From positions 62,001 to 126,000 of the forward strand of contig NZ_JAASQN010000005.1 in the NCBI RefSeq assembly GCF_011762125.1: 64,000 nt of DNA. Direction: 5' to 3'. The stretch comes from Sphingopyxis panaciterrae. Lineage in GTDB: Bacteria > Pseudomonadota > Alphaproteobacteria > Sphingomonadales > Sphingomonadaceae. How positions within the stretch are numbered: the stretch's first letter is position 1; every line of letters starts with the position of its first letter. Positions 34,539 through 42,854 of this stretch are shown in pieces. The position numbers and the translations under genes were made by a program. Under the pieces are notes generated by a model, which was given only the letters and a program-made list of their open reading frames with translations, ran no database searches and had not been told where the DNA came from.

Positions 34539-35141
34539 ATGTTCGTCATCGTCCGCCACGGCAACACCTTCGCCGCCGGGGAACCTCCCCGCCGGATCGG
34601 TGCTCGCACCGACTTGCCGCTGACCGATGCCGGCGTCGCGCAAGCCGCTGCGCTGGGCCGACATTTCGCAGCCTCTGGCTGGCGCTTCGCCCGCATACTC
34701 GTCTCGCCCCTCGCGCGCACCCGCCAGACGGCGCAAGCGATCCTCGACCATCAGCAGGCGCCGCCCGTACCGGTCCCGTGCAACTGGCTACGCGAGATCG
34801 ATCACGGCCCCGATGAGAACCGGACCGAGGCGGAGGTCCTGGCCCGCATCGGCAACGACGCCCTGACTGCCTGGGACAAACGCGCCGAGCCTCCGCAAGG
34901 CTGGATCGTGGAGGCGGAGATGCGCCGAGTCGCATGGCGCCATCTCTTCGCCACCGACGAAGGCCCTACGCTGATCGTCACCAGCAACGGCGCCGCACGC
35001 TTCGCGCTCCTCGCGGATCCGGTGCTCATCGCGGCACCGTGCACATGGTCCGACATGAAGTTGCCGACGGGCGGATATGGCGTGATCCGGCGCGGGGCGG
35101 ACGGAGCGCTGGACGTCCCGGTCTGGGGCCACCGGCCATGA
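34539..35141 (+). CDS. Histidine-phosphatase-fold protein with Asn in place of the second catalytic His
   Basis: The protein is 200 aa. The RHG motif (Arg6-His7-Gly8, FVIVRHGNT) and SPLARTRQTAQAI are those of the histidine phosphatase superfamily. Where the family normally has a second catalytic histidine (SHGG-type), this protein reads TSNGAARF, with Asn150. The acidic region LREIDHGPDENRTEAE supplies a possible proton donor. It lies 12 bp after kdsB and overlaps kpsC by 4 bp, so it is co-translated with Kdo genes. No kdsC is visible in this locus, so it may dephosphorylate Kdo-8-phosphate; this is inference and the altered site makes activity uncertain. Confidence 0.85.
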   Translation: MFVIVRHGNTFAAGEPPRRIGARTDLPLTDAGVAQAAALGRHFAASGWRFARILVSPLARTRQTAQAILDHQQAPPVPVPCNWLREIDHGPDENRTEAEVLARIGNDALTAWDKRAEPPQGWIVEAEMRRVAWRHLFATDEGPTLIVTSNGAARFALLADPVLIAAPCTWSDMKLPTGGYGVIRRGADGALDVPVWGHRP

Positions 35142-36820
35142 GCGTACCGCTTCCCTTGCTCCGCGCCCCGCCATTTCCTGACGGAGCCGTCGCCGTCACG
35201 GGGCCGGCAAACGAAAGCATCGTGACGGGCGATGTCGCCGCACTCTTCGCGCGGTTGCGCGAGGCACGCGTAGGCGGCCGGTTCTGGGCCGACCCCGCCG
35301 CGCTGTCACGCCCGCCGGCGCTGGTCGTGCGCCCGCATCCGGGCGAGAATCTCTCGGCCCATCTCGATGCAATGTCCCTGGCCGAGCGGCGCGGCGCGCT
35401 GTGGATCCATGCCGATGGCAGAACCCGCCGCCCGCACGACCGACTCGCCAGCTTAGAGGGCGGCGAATGGCGAGGCGACGTTGATCCCTGGTCTGCGCTG
35501 GCCGGAGCCGGCGCGCTGGCTGCGCACGGCGATGACGAATGGGTCGCGATCGCGCGCATCGTCGGCATTGCGGTGCGCCTGCTTTCACCCGGCCGCTTCG
35601 GCACGCCGGGCTGGAACGACACCGAACTGGATGCGCGCGCCGCCCAGCTATTGAACCAGTTCGCCTGGCGCGACCCGTTCACCGGCGAGGCTTCGACGAT
35701 CGAGGCGACGATCGATCTGCTTGCCGAATGGCGCGAAATTATCACCGCGAACCGGCCGATCACCGTCGCTTGCGGCATGGCCTGGTGGAAGCGCGCGGAA
35801 ATCCGCCGTTTCCTGTGGTCGCCGCAGCGGCCGCTGCATATCGTCGCGCGGCCGCGCCGGGCGCTGGCCGTCGCAAAGCGTAGCGGCGGCGCGGTGGCGA
35901 TCTGGCCGTCGCGCGTATCCCCCGCTCTGCTCGCCGAAGCGCGGACACAGGATGTCCCGCTGGTGCGCGTCGAGGACGGCTTCGTCCGCTCGGTGGGCCT
36001 CGGCGTCGCGCTGGTGCCGCCTTCATCGGTGGTCGTCGACCGGTCGGGCATCCATTTCGACCCCATGCGGCCGAGCGACCTCGAACATATTCTCGCCAAA
36101 ACATCCTTCTCTCCCCGCCTGCTCGCGCGGGCGCAAGCATTGCGGCAGGCGATCGTGGCGGCGGGGATCAGCAAATATGCGGCAGGCGAGAGTGCGCCGG
36201 CGCCCGATCGCAAGCCGGCCAGCCGGCTGGTGCTGGTGCCCGCACAGGTCGAGGACGACATGTCGGTGCTCTGCGGCGGTGGCGGCCTGACCTCGAACCT
36301 CGAACTGCTGCGCCGCGTTCGCGCGCTCGAACCCGATGCCGAAATCTGGTTCCGCCCCCACCCTGACGTCGATGCCGGCCACCGCAAGGGCGCCGTGCCC
36401 GATGCCGATGTCCTTGCCGTCGCCGACCGGATCGTGCGCGAACCGGCGATGGCGACGCTGCTGGGCGCGGTCGATGCGGTGCATGTGCTGACCTCGCTCA
36501 CCGGATTCGAGGCGCTGCTGCGCGGCCGCGCGGTGACGTGTCACGGCACGCCTTTTTATGCCGGCTGGGGCCTCACCCGCGATCTCGGCGCGGTGCCGGC
36601 GCGGCGCGGGCGGGCTCTCGCGCTCGACGAGCTGGTCGCCGGGGTCCTGATCCTCTATCCGCGCTACCTTGATCCGGTGACCGGGCTGCCCTGCCCGCCC
36701 GAAGTGCTGATCCACCGCATGGCGACGACCAGCACGCATAATCGCCTTGGCTGGGTCGCACCGCTACGCCACTGGCAGGGGCGGCTGATGGCGGCGCTGC
36801 GTGGGATCGGACGACCATGA
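35138..36820 (+). CDS. kpsC: KpsC-like capsule linker glycosyltransferase (one clear module)
   Basis: The protein is 560 aa from the ATG at 35138 (ATGA overlap). Residues about 240-545 form one capsule-synthesis GT module with RVEDGFVRSVGLG (277-289), VVVDRSGIHFD, RPHPD (406-410) and PFYAGWGLT (472-480). Canonical KpsC is about 675 aa and has two such modules that alternate beta-Kdo linkages. Here the first 200 residues are divergent, with only traces such as LVVRPHPGE. It is likely to act as a beta-Kdo transferase extending the linker on the lipid anchor. Whether the N-terminal part is active cannot be judged by eye. Confidence 0.88.
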   Translation: MSVPLPLLRAPPFPDGAVAVTGPANESIVTGDVAALFARLREARVGGRFWADPAALSRPPALVVRPHPGENLSAHLDAMSLAERRGALWIHADGRTRRPHDRLASLEGGEWRGDVDPWSALAGAGALAAHGDDEWVAIARIVGIAVRLLSPGRFGTPGWNDTELDARAAQLLNQFAWRDPFTGEASTIEATIDLLAEWREIITANRPITVACGMAWWKRAEIRRFLWSPQRPLHIVARPRRALAVAKRSGGAVAIWPSRVSPALLAEARTQDVPLVRVEDGFVRSVGLGVALVPPSSVVVDRSGIHFDPMRPSDLEHILAKTSFSPRLLARAQALRQAIVAAGISKYAAGESAPAPDRKPASRLVLVPAQVEDDMSVLCGGGGLTSNLELLRRVRALEPDAEIWFRPHPDVDAGHRKGAVPDADVLAVADRIVREPAMATLLGAVDAVHVLTSLTGFEALLRGRAVTCHGTPFYAGWGLTRDLGAVPARRGRALALDELVAGVLILYPRYLDPVTGLPCPPEVLIHRMATTSTHNRLGWVAPLRHWQGRLMAALRGIGRP

Positions 36821-38013
36821 CAGAAACAATCCTCGACATCTCGCGCCTGATCTCGCGCATCCGCTATTCGACGCCTTCGGGGGTCGACCGGGTGGAGATG
36901 GCCTATGCCCGCGGGTTGCTGGCCCTTCATGGCGAGCGGCTCGACTTTGCCGCGGTGCACCCTGCCGGACCCTATGGCCGGCTTTCGCGCCCGGCGGCGC
37001 TGGCCTATCTCGACGAGCTGGAACGCCGCTGGTCGTGCGAGGAGGATAGTCCGCGCCAGCGTTCGCTGCCTTCGGTCCTGCCCTTGCTCGCCACGCTGCT
37101 GCCCCGGCGCGGCGGCGGCGCGAAGGGCGCGGTCTATGTCCAGGCTTCGCCGCACCACCTGACCAATCCCGCGAAGGTGCGCCGGATATTGGAGCGGGAG
37201 CAGGCGCGATTTCTGTGCCTGGTGCACGATCTGATCCCCATCGAATTTCCCGAATATGCCCGCCCCTCGGGCGCGGCGCTGCACCGCCGGCGCATCGAAA
37301 CAGTGGCCGCCCACGCCGATGCGGTGATCGTCAATTCGGCCGCCACCGGCCGCTCGCTGCAGCCGTGGCTCGACCGGGCCGGGCGGCGGGTGGCGGTGCA
37401 CGTCGCGCTGCTCGGGACCGAGCGGCTTGCACCGGGAGAGCCGTCCGTCCAGAGCGACGACCGCCCCTATTTCGTGTGCCTGGGGACGATCGAGCCGCGC
37501 AAGAATCACCTCCTGCTGCTTCACCTGTGGCGGCATCTCGCCGAAACCCTGCCCGCGCACGCCGTCCCGCGCCTGATCATCATTGGGCGGCGCGGCTGGG
37601 AGAATGAACAGGTGATCGACATGCTGGAGCGCTGCCCGGCGCTCGAAGGCCATGTCGAGGAACTGGGCGGTTGCCCCGACGCCCGGCTGGCCGGGCTCCT
37701 CCGCGGCGCCCGCGCGCTGCTCATGCCCTCCTTCGCGGAAGGCTATGGGATGCCGGTTGCCGAAGCACTCTCGGTCGGCACACCGGTGCTGTGCAGCGAC
37801 TTGCCGGCCTTGCGCGAGACAGGACAAGAGGCGCCCGATTATCTCGGGCCGCTGGATGGGCCGGGCTGGAAGGCGATGATTATGGACCATGCGGCGCGGG
37901 GGCCGGCCCACGCCGCCCAAATGCAACGCATGCCACGCTGGCAGGCACCGACATGGGACGACCATGTCGCGATCGTCGCCGGCGCCATCGCGCAATTGAA
38001 GGCCCGAATCTGA
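36817..38013 (+). CDS. GT4-type glycosyltransferase
   Basis: The protein is 398 aa, starting inside the kpsC stop (ATGA, 36817-36820). The C-terminal half has the GT-B donor site: GTIEPRKNHLLLL, then SFAEGYGMPVAEALSVGTPVL, with the EX7E-type glutamates of GT4. The N-terminus starts with ILDISRLISRIRYSTPSGVDRV, shared in style with the GT4 protein at 42855-44132. It should add a sugar of the capsule repeat from a nucleotide donor. Last gene of the kpsF-kdsB-kpsC unit. Confidence 0.9.
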   Translation: MTETILDISRLISRIRYSTPSGVDRVEMAYARGLLALHGERLDFAAVHPAGPYGRLSRPAALAYLDELERRWSCEEDSPRQRSLPSVLPLLATLLPRRGGGAKGAVYVQASPHHLTNPAKVRRILEREQARFLCLVHDLIPIEFPEYARPSGAALHRRRIETVAAHADAVIVNSAATGRSLQPWLDRAGRRVAVHVALLGTERLAPGEPSVQSDDRPYFVCLGTIEPRKNHLLLLHLWRHLAETLPAHAVPRLIIIGRRGWENEQVIDMLERCPALEGHVEELGGCPDARLAGLLRGARALLMPSFAEGYGMPVAEALSVGTPVLCSDLPALRETGQEAPDYLGPLDGPGWKAMIMDHAARGPAHAAQMQRMPRWQAPTWDDHVAIVAGAIAQLKARI

Positions 38014-38045
38014 GTATCCGGACCGGAGCGGCAACCCCGAACCCG

Positions 38046-38660
38046 TCAGCGCCGCTTGAGCGAACGGATATGGGTGCCGAACACACGGTCCCAGAAGATC
38101 GCCGATATCGCGTAATTGGCGGTGTCGTCGATGTAATGATGGCGCATATGGTGGCGCTTGAGCGCCGCGCCGATACGTCCGGTCATCGGCCGCTGGTGGC
38201 AGGCATAATGGACCCCGTCATAGATCACATACCCCATGATCCAGCCCAGAAACGCCCAGGTCCCCGGCTGGCCAAGGCAGGCGACGCATCCGCTCCACAC
38301 CAGCGCCGCCACCGGCACGCTCACCGAAAGCGGCATCATGTTGCGCATGCCATCACCCGGATTGTCATGGTGATTGCCGTGGATCAGAAAGACGAACCAC
38401 TTCAACATGGGATGGCGCGGTTCCAGGTGAAACAGGAAGCGGTGCATGACATATTCGAACAATGTCCATCCAGCCAGACCAGCGGCCATCAGCCCCAATC
38501 CCACCGGCGGCGATACGGCGCCCCAGCCCGTCCAGGCAATGAACGGCAGCAGCACGGCCCAGCTCAACGCGAACGCCAGCGGGGACATCAACGTGAGTTT
38601 TTCCAGATGTTCGCTTTTGAACAGTCGGATGCGTTGCGGGCGAGACGGGAGAGATGCCAT
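38046..38660 (-). CDS. Fatty-acid hydroxylase / sterol desaturase superfamily protein
   Basis: The protein is 204 aa from the ATG at 38660; 38699 is an alternative. The histidine clusters of the di-iron membrane hydroxylases are complete: HRFLFH, HGNHHDNP, HYACHQ and HHMRHHY, set between about four membrane helices. The size and HRFLFH-type motif resemble the fatty-acid 2-hydroxylase (FA2H) branch. Such enzymes hydroxylate acyl chains, for example of sphingolipids. It is convergent with the GT4 gene (32 bp) and divergent from the SDR gene, inside the capsule island. The substrate is inferred only from context. Confidence 0.88.
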   Translation of the reverse strand: MASLPSRPQRIRLFKSEHLEKLTLMSPLAFALSWAVLLPFIAWTGWGAVSPPVGLGLMAAGLAGWTLFEYVMHRFLFHLEPRHPMLKWFVFLIHGNHHDNPGDGMRNMMPLSVSVPVAALVWSGCVACLGQPGTWAFLGWIMGYVIYDGVHYACHQRPMTGRIGAALKRHHMRHHYIDDTANYAISAIFWDRVFGTHIRSLKRR

Positions 38661-38763
38661 TGAAATTGTTGCTGGACAGGAGCTATCGTTGACTGTCAAG
38701 CCCTATTGAATCCATTTGAGATATACTTGCGGTGATCGGACTGTACTTTATGGAGGCGGCCGC

Positions 38764-39558
38764 ATGAACTCACCGACCGGTTTACCACGCGCTTCCGCGC
38801 ATATTCTCATTACCGGAGCGTCGGGCGGCCTCGGCGGGGCGCTGGCGCGGTACTATGCGCGGCCGGGTGTCCGGCTGTCGCTGTGGGGGCGTGACGAGGC
38901 GCGCCTGCTGCGCATCGCGGAAGTCTGCCGCGCCGCAGGTGCCGCGACCGCGATTCGCTCGCTCGACATCGCCGATATCAAAGCAGCGATCGCCGCGATC
39001 GCGGCCGATGATGCGGCCGACCCTTTCGACCTTGCCATATTGGCATCGGGCCGCGGCGACATTCGCGCAGTGGGCGACGCGGTCGAGGACGCGCCGCTCA
39101 TCGCGACGCTGGGCGCGGTCAATTTCACCGCGCCCGCGGCAATGGCAGCAGCGCTGGCGGAGCGCATGGCGATACGGGGCGGCGGCGGCATCGTGCTGAT
39201 CGGCTCGGCGGCCGCTTTCCACGCGCTCCCTTTCGCCGCCGCCTATTCGGGCACGAAGGCCGGACTGGCCCGGTTCGCCGACGCGCTGCGCCTCGGCGTC
39301 CGCGCGCACGGCGTGACGGTTACGCTGGTTTCGCCGGGGTTTATCGACACGCCCACCGGCCGCCAGACGCCCGGTCCCAAACCGTTGATCATGCAGCCTG
39401 AAGCTGTGGCGGCGCGAATCGCGGCGGCCGCAGCGCGAGGCAAGCCGCATCTGATCCTGCCCTGGCCGTTCGCGGTGCTGCGCCTCGCCGACCGCCTGCT
39501 GCCCCGGGTGCTGCGCGACCGCTTGCTGTTATCGCTCGCCCCGCCGGAGGCGCCATAG
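38764..39558 (+). CDS. Short-chain dehydrogenase/reductase
   Basis: The protein is 264 aa from the ATG at 38764 (GGAGG at 8 bases); the ATG at 38716 is rejected. The cofactor loop TGASGGLGGAL, the catalytic serine in IGSAAAFHALPF and YSGTK (Tyr-x3-Lys) are all in place. The C-terminus is hydrophobic with basic residues (LADRLLPRVLRDRLLLSL), suggesting membrane association, as in ketosphinganine- or acyl-reducing SDRs. It may work with the adjacent hydroxylase on a lipid. That pairing is inference from position alone. Confidence 0.9.
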   Translation: MNSPTGLPRASAHILITGASGGLGGALARYYARPGVRLSLWGRDEARLLRIAEVCRAAGAATAIRSLDIADIKAAIAAIAADDAADPFDLAILASGRGDIRAVGDAVEDAPLIATLGAVNFTAPAAMAAALAERMAIRGGGGIVLIGSAAAFHALPFAAAYSGTKAGLARFADALRLGVRAHGVTVTLVSPGFIDTPTGRQTPGPKPLIMQPEAVAARIAAAAARGKPHLILPWPFAVLRLADRLLPRVLRDRLLLSLAPPEAP

Positions 39559-39569
39559 GACCACGACCG

Positions 39570-39593
39570 AGAGTCTGTTCCACTGACGTGGAA
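39570..39593. repeat. Solo copy of the 24-bp hairpin-B sequence (inverted)
   Basis: It is the exact reverse complement of 17390-17413, containing TTCCAC-TGAC-GTGGAA. It lies between the convergent SDR and phosphotransferase genes. The identity over 24 bases at 22 kb distance marks a dispersed short repeat. Confidence 0.8.
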
Positions 39594-39611
39594 ACGGCGT
39601 GCCGGCTGTCC

Positions 39612-41075
39612 TCAGCGGGCGACGGGCGCGCCCAGCACATCGTCAAGGATGGCGTGGTGCAGTTCGGCCGGGGTCAGATCGACGCGCCGGTTGGGGCCCG
39701 GCACCATCCCGCCCGACCCGTCGAAACGGATCATCACATAGGGCGTGTGGCGCGCGCCACCGGGCGCCGACGCGCCGGGGATGCTGGGGCGATGGTCGCC
39801 GAAGAAGACCAGCCGCGCGGGACGCCGCAATGCCGCGATGCCGTCCGCGAGAGCGGTCAGCATCGCGTCGCTGTTGCGCACGAGGCGCAGATATCGGTCG
39901 ACACGCTCGCGCTTGCCCTCGGCCGCCCAGGGGCCGTGATTCTCGATCGTGACCGCATAGAGGAAACCCGGCTCGCGCGTGCGCGCAGCGAGGTCGAGCA
40001 GCAACCGGGCGACCGCGGCGTCGGTAACATAGCGCCCTTCGCCGGGCGCGGGCGAAAGGAAACGATCCTCACCGATCAGTTCGGCGAACCCGCCCGCCGA
40101 CATGATCCGGTCGCGGCCGTAGAAACGCATGTCATGGGGATGCAGGAACAGGCTCCGCCATCCCGCACTGTCCAGCCGCGCGGGCAACGCGTGGCTCGCC
40201 TCGCCCGGTGCGGTGAGGAACGGATCGTAACGGCGAAAACCCAGCGCGGCCTCATCCCGTCCGAACAACACGCCATATTCGGTCCGCATGGTATAGGCGC
40301 CAAAGCCGCTGACATCGAGGTTGCCCCATTGCCACGCCCGGCCGCGTGCCGCGGCCAGCCCCGGTAACGAAAGGCCTGGATCGGCGAATAGCTCCACCGG
40401 ATCGGCGAAGGATTCGCACTGGACGACGATAAGCAACTCGGCCGGATCCTGCGGCGCCTGCCGTGCGATAGGAGCCAAAGGCGGCGGATCGCCGCTTTCG
40501 CGCCAGCGCAGCCAGTAAAGCAGCAAGGTCGGCAGCAGCCCGTATCGCGCCACATCGGCATCGGCATCGGGGACGACGGCAAGGCTGCGCATGGCTCCAC
40601 TTCGCATGCCGAGGAACAGCAGGGCGAGGCTGCCGAGGAGCAATAATGCGCCGGCAAGATGCGGTTCCGGCGCGGCGACGAACAATCGTCCGATCGCCGC
40701 CACCAGCGCCGCCGCCGCGAGCCCCATCGCCACCAGCTGCCACGTCCGGACCGCGGAAAGATAGAATTGCGGATGGCGAAAGATCGCGCCGAACAAGGCC
40801 AGGTCGGAGAAAAGCAGCGGTTCGCCCAGCATGGCGTATTTGGAATTCGACGCGACGAGCAGCACCGCCAGCACCGCGAAAACGAGCGCCGCCGCGACCG
40901 GTACGCTACCGCAAATTCCAAGGAAGAGGCCGAACAGCGCGGCGACCTGCACGATCAGCAGCGCCAGTCCGGCGCGGCTGCGCCAGCCGCGGCGCATGGG
41001 CCGGGGGCGGACGAGGCGATCCAGAAGGACGGCGCCAACGAACAATGCCACGAATATCAGTCCGTTTGCCGTCAC
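39612..41075 (-). CDS. LTA-synthase-like membrane phosphotransferase (sulfatase fold)
   Basis: The protein is 487 aa with a GTG start at 41075 (AGGA upstream). About five membrane helices occupy residues 1-190; the periplasmic domain has the alkaline-phosphatase-fold metal sites: Glu221 (QCESFADP), candidate nucleophile Thr265 (YTMRTEYGVLFG) and the FGDHRPSIPG motif near residue 427. Relatives transfer glycerol phosphate or phosphoethanolamine from phospholipids to glycans. In this locus it could decorate the capsule or its anchor. It is divergent from kpsS with about 258 bp between. Confidence 0.85.
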   Translation of the reverse strand: MTANGLIFVALFVGAVLLDRLVRPRPMRRGWRSRAGLALLIVQVAALFGLFLGICGSVPVAAALVFAVLAVLLVASNSKYAMLGEPLLFSDLALFGAIFRHPQFYLSAVRTWQLVAMGLAAAALVAAIGRLFVAAPEPHLAGALLLLGSLALLFLGMRSGAMRSLAVVPDADADVARYGLLPTLLLYWLRWRESGDPPPLAPIARQAPQDPAELLIVVQCESFADPVELFADPGLSLPGLAAARGRAWQWGNLDVSGFGAYTMRTEYGVLFGRDEAALGFRRYDPFLTAPGEASHALPARLDSAGWRSLFLHPHDMRFYGRDRIMSAGGFAELIGEDRFLSPAPGEGRYVTDAAVARLLLDLAARTREPGFLYAVTIENHGPWAAEGKRERVDRYLRLVRNSDAMLTALADGIAALRRPARLVFFGDHRPSIPGASAPGGARHTPYVMIRFDGSGGMVPGPNRRVDLTPAELHHAILDDVLGAPVAR

Positions 41076-41333
41076 TGTCCTGTCACGCTGCCGAAGCGCG
41101 ACGCGCTCCCTCGTCCCTTTGCCCCGATCGGGGCAGGGATTGGGGCGGCCTCATAGCGGCAGCAACCAAGGCTGTCACCAATCGTATCCGTTATGGATGA
41201 AGTGGAACCGCAGTCTTGTCGCTCCCCGCACGCGACACTATAGGGCCGCCAGGACGGACCCGGCAAATCGATCGACACGAGGGGGGCACGGCACTTAATC
41301 ATTCGGATGTCACCACGGAGCACGCGTTTCCCG

Positions 41334-42614
41334 ATGCCAGAAACTCCTCCCGTCACTCCGGATTTTTCCGATGTCGTCGATCCCGCTCCTCCGTCGGCCG
41401 GTAAGCGTAACGTCCTCCTGCTGCAGGGGCTGATGGGTCGCCTGTTCCGGCGCCTCGGCCAAGGCCTGATCGACGCGGGTCACACCGTCCGCAAAATCAA
41501 CTTCAACGGCGGCGACCGCCTGTTCTGGCGCCTTCCGGGCGGGATCGATTATCGCGGTTCGCTCGGCGACTGGCCGCGCTGGCTCGAACAGGTCCTTCGC
41601 GAACACGCCATCACCGACGTCGTCCTCTTCGGCGATTGCCGCGATCATCATGTTCCCGCAATGCGGCTGTGCCGCGAGCTTGGCGTCCCCGTCCATGTGT
41701 TCGAAGAGGGCTATATACGGCCCGATTGGGTCACGCTGGAACTGGGCGGCGTCAATGGCCATTCCTCGCTGCCGCGCGATCCGGTCTGGTATCGCGCGAC
41801 GGCAGCCGCCCTTCCCCCGGTACCACCGCACGCGCAGGTCCCCTCCTCGTTCCGCCGCCGCGCGACCGAGGGACTGATCTACAATGCCGCCGACGTACTG
41901 ACCCGCTGGTACTATCCGTTCTGGACCAATCACCGGCCCTGGCATCCGCTGGTCGAAGCGATGGGCTGGGGGCGTAAGCTGCGCCGCCGCCAGGAGCGTG
42001 AAACCTCGGCCGCGAAGCTTACGGCGCGGCTGGAAGCATCGGGCACGCCTTATTTCCTGTTTCCGCTGCAGCTTGATTCCGACGCGCAGATTCGCCTCCA
42101 TTCGCCCTTCGCCGGCATTGCCGACGCCATGCGGCTGGTCATCGCCTCGTTTGCCGCCCATGCTCCCGCGAATCTGCGGCTGGTGGTCAAGGAGCATCCG
42201 CTCGACAATGGCGTGCGCGACTGGCGGCAGGAAACCGCCGACATGGCCAAGCTTTTCGGCGTCGCCGACCGCGTCGACTATCTGGCTTGGGGCGACATCG
42301 TCCCGGTGACCCGCCGCGCCCGCGGCCTCGTCACGATCAACAGCACCAGCGGCACGCTGGCGCTGGCCGAAGGGGTGCCCGTGGTGGCGCTCGGCCACGC
42401 GATCTACGATATCGCCGGCATAACCTGCCAGGACGGCCTCGATGCCTTCTGGCGCGATCCGGTCACCCCCGATCCCGCGACGTTCGCGGCGTTCCGGCGT
42501 GTGCTGGTCGAACGCTGCCTGATCCCCGGCGGCTTCTTCTCCGAAGAGGCACTCGACAAGGTAGTGCGGCATGCGATCGCGCGGCTGGAGGGCAAACCGA
42601 TCGCGCCCGAATAA
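41334..42614 (+). CDS. kpsS: KpsS-type capsule lipid-anchor Kdo transferase
   Basis: The protein is 426 aa from the ATG at 41334; 41307 is an upstream alternative. It begins NVLLLQGLMGRLFRRLGQGL after a short tail, with INFNGGD, FEEGYIRPDWVTLE, KEHPLDNG and TINSTSGTLALAEGVPV, all typical of KpsS. KpsS adds the first beta-Kdo to lyso-phosphatidylglycerol, after which KpsC extends the linker. It stands apart from kpsC (about 4.5 kb) with lipid-modifying genes in between. A fragment of a mannose-1-phosphate guanylyltransferase follows directly. Confidence 0.93.
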   Translation: MPETPPVTPDFSDVVDPAPPSAGKRNVLLLQGLMGRLFRRLGQGLIDAGHTVRKINFNGGDRLFWRLPGGIDYRGSLGDWPRWLEQVLREHAITDVVLFGDCRDHHVPAMRLCRELGVPVHVFEEGYIRPDWVTLELGGVNGHSSLPRDPVWYRATAAALPPVPPHAQVPSSFRRRATEGLIYNAADVLTRWYYPFWTNHRPWHPLVEAMGWGRKLRRRQERETSAAKLTARLEASGTPYFLFPLQLDSDAQIRLHSPFAGIADAMRLVIASFAAHAPANLRLVVKEHPLDNGVRDWRQETADMAKLFGVADRVDYLAWGDIVPVTRRARGLVTINSTSGTLALAEGVPVVALGHAIYDIAGITCQDGLDAFWRDPVTPDPATFAAFRRVLVERCLIPGGFFSEEALDKVVRHAIARLEGKPIAPE

Positions 42615-42635
42615 GCTTGGCCGGGGGCACGGCGC

Positions 42636-42770
42636 AATGGCCGCTCCGTCTCTCTCGACCCAGCAGCCTTCGACGCCTGTCTCTCGAATTCGGCCGACTA
42701 TGCCATCATGGAACGTGAAGACCGGGTCGCTTGCGTCCAAGTCGCCATGGGCTGTCCGATGTTGGCAGCG
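42636..42770 (+). pseudogene. Fragment of mannose-1-phosphate guanylyltransferase (manC-like), frameshifted
   Basis: The plus-strand frame through 42708 reads LDPAAFDACLSNSADYAIME then REDRVACVQVAMG, matching the region before the MGWSDVGSW signature of GDP-mannose pyrophosphorylases. At about 42753 one base is missing; the neighbouring frame continues SDVGSG. Nothing before the kpsS stop or after about 42800 belongs to the enzyme, so only some 40 codons remain. It has no start or ribosome site. It indicates that the island once carried its own GDP-mannose synthesis gene next to kpsS. Confidence 0.75.
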
Positions 42771-42854
42771 GCATCGCTCAACGACAGGTGCTTGCCATGG
42801 TTTGGGTACAGAGTATTGCCCAATAAGAACAACACCTTCATTAAAGTGAAGAAG

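Noticed and set aside
34934-35137. N-terminal extension of the kpsC-like protein to 628 residues
   Set aside because: It lies within the phosphatase gene in another frame; the ATGA junction at 35138 is the natural start.
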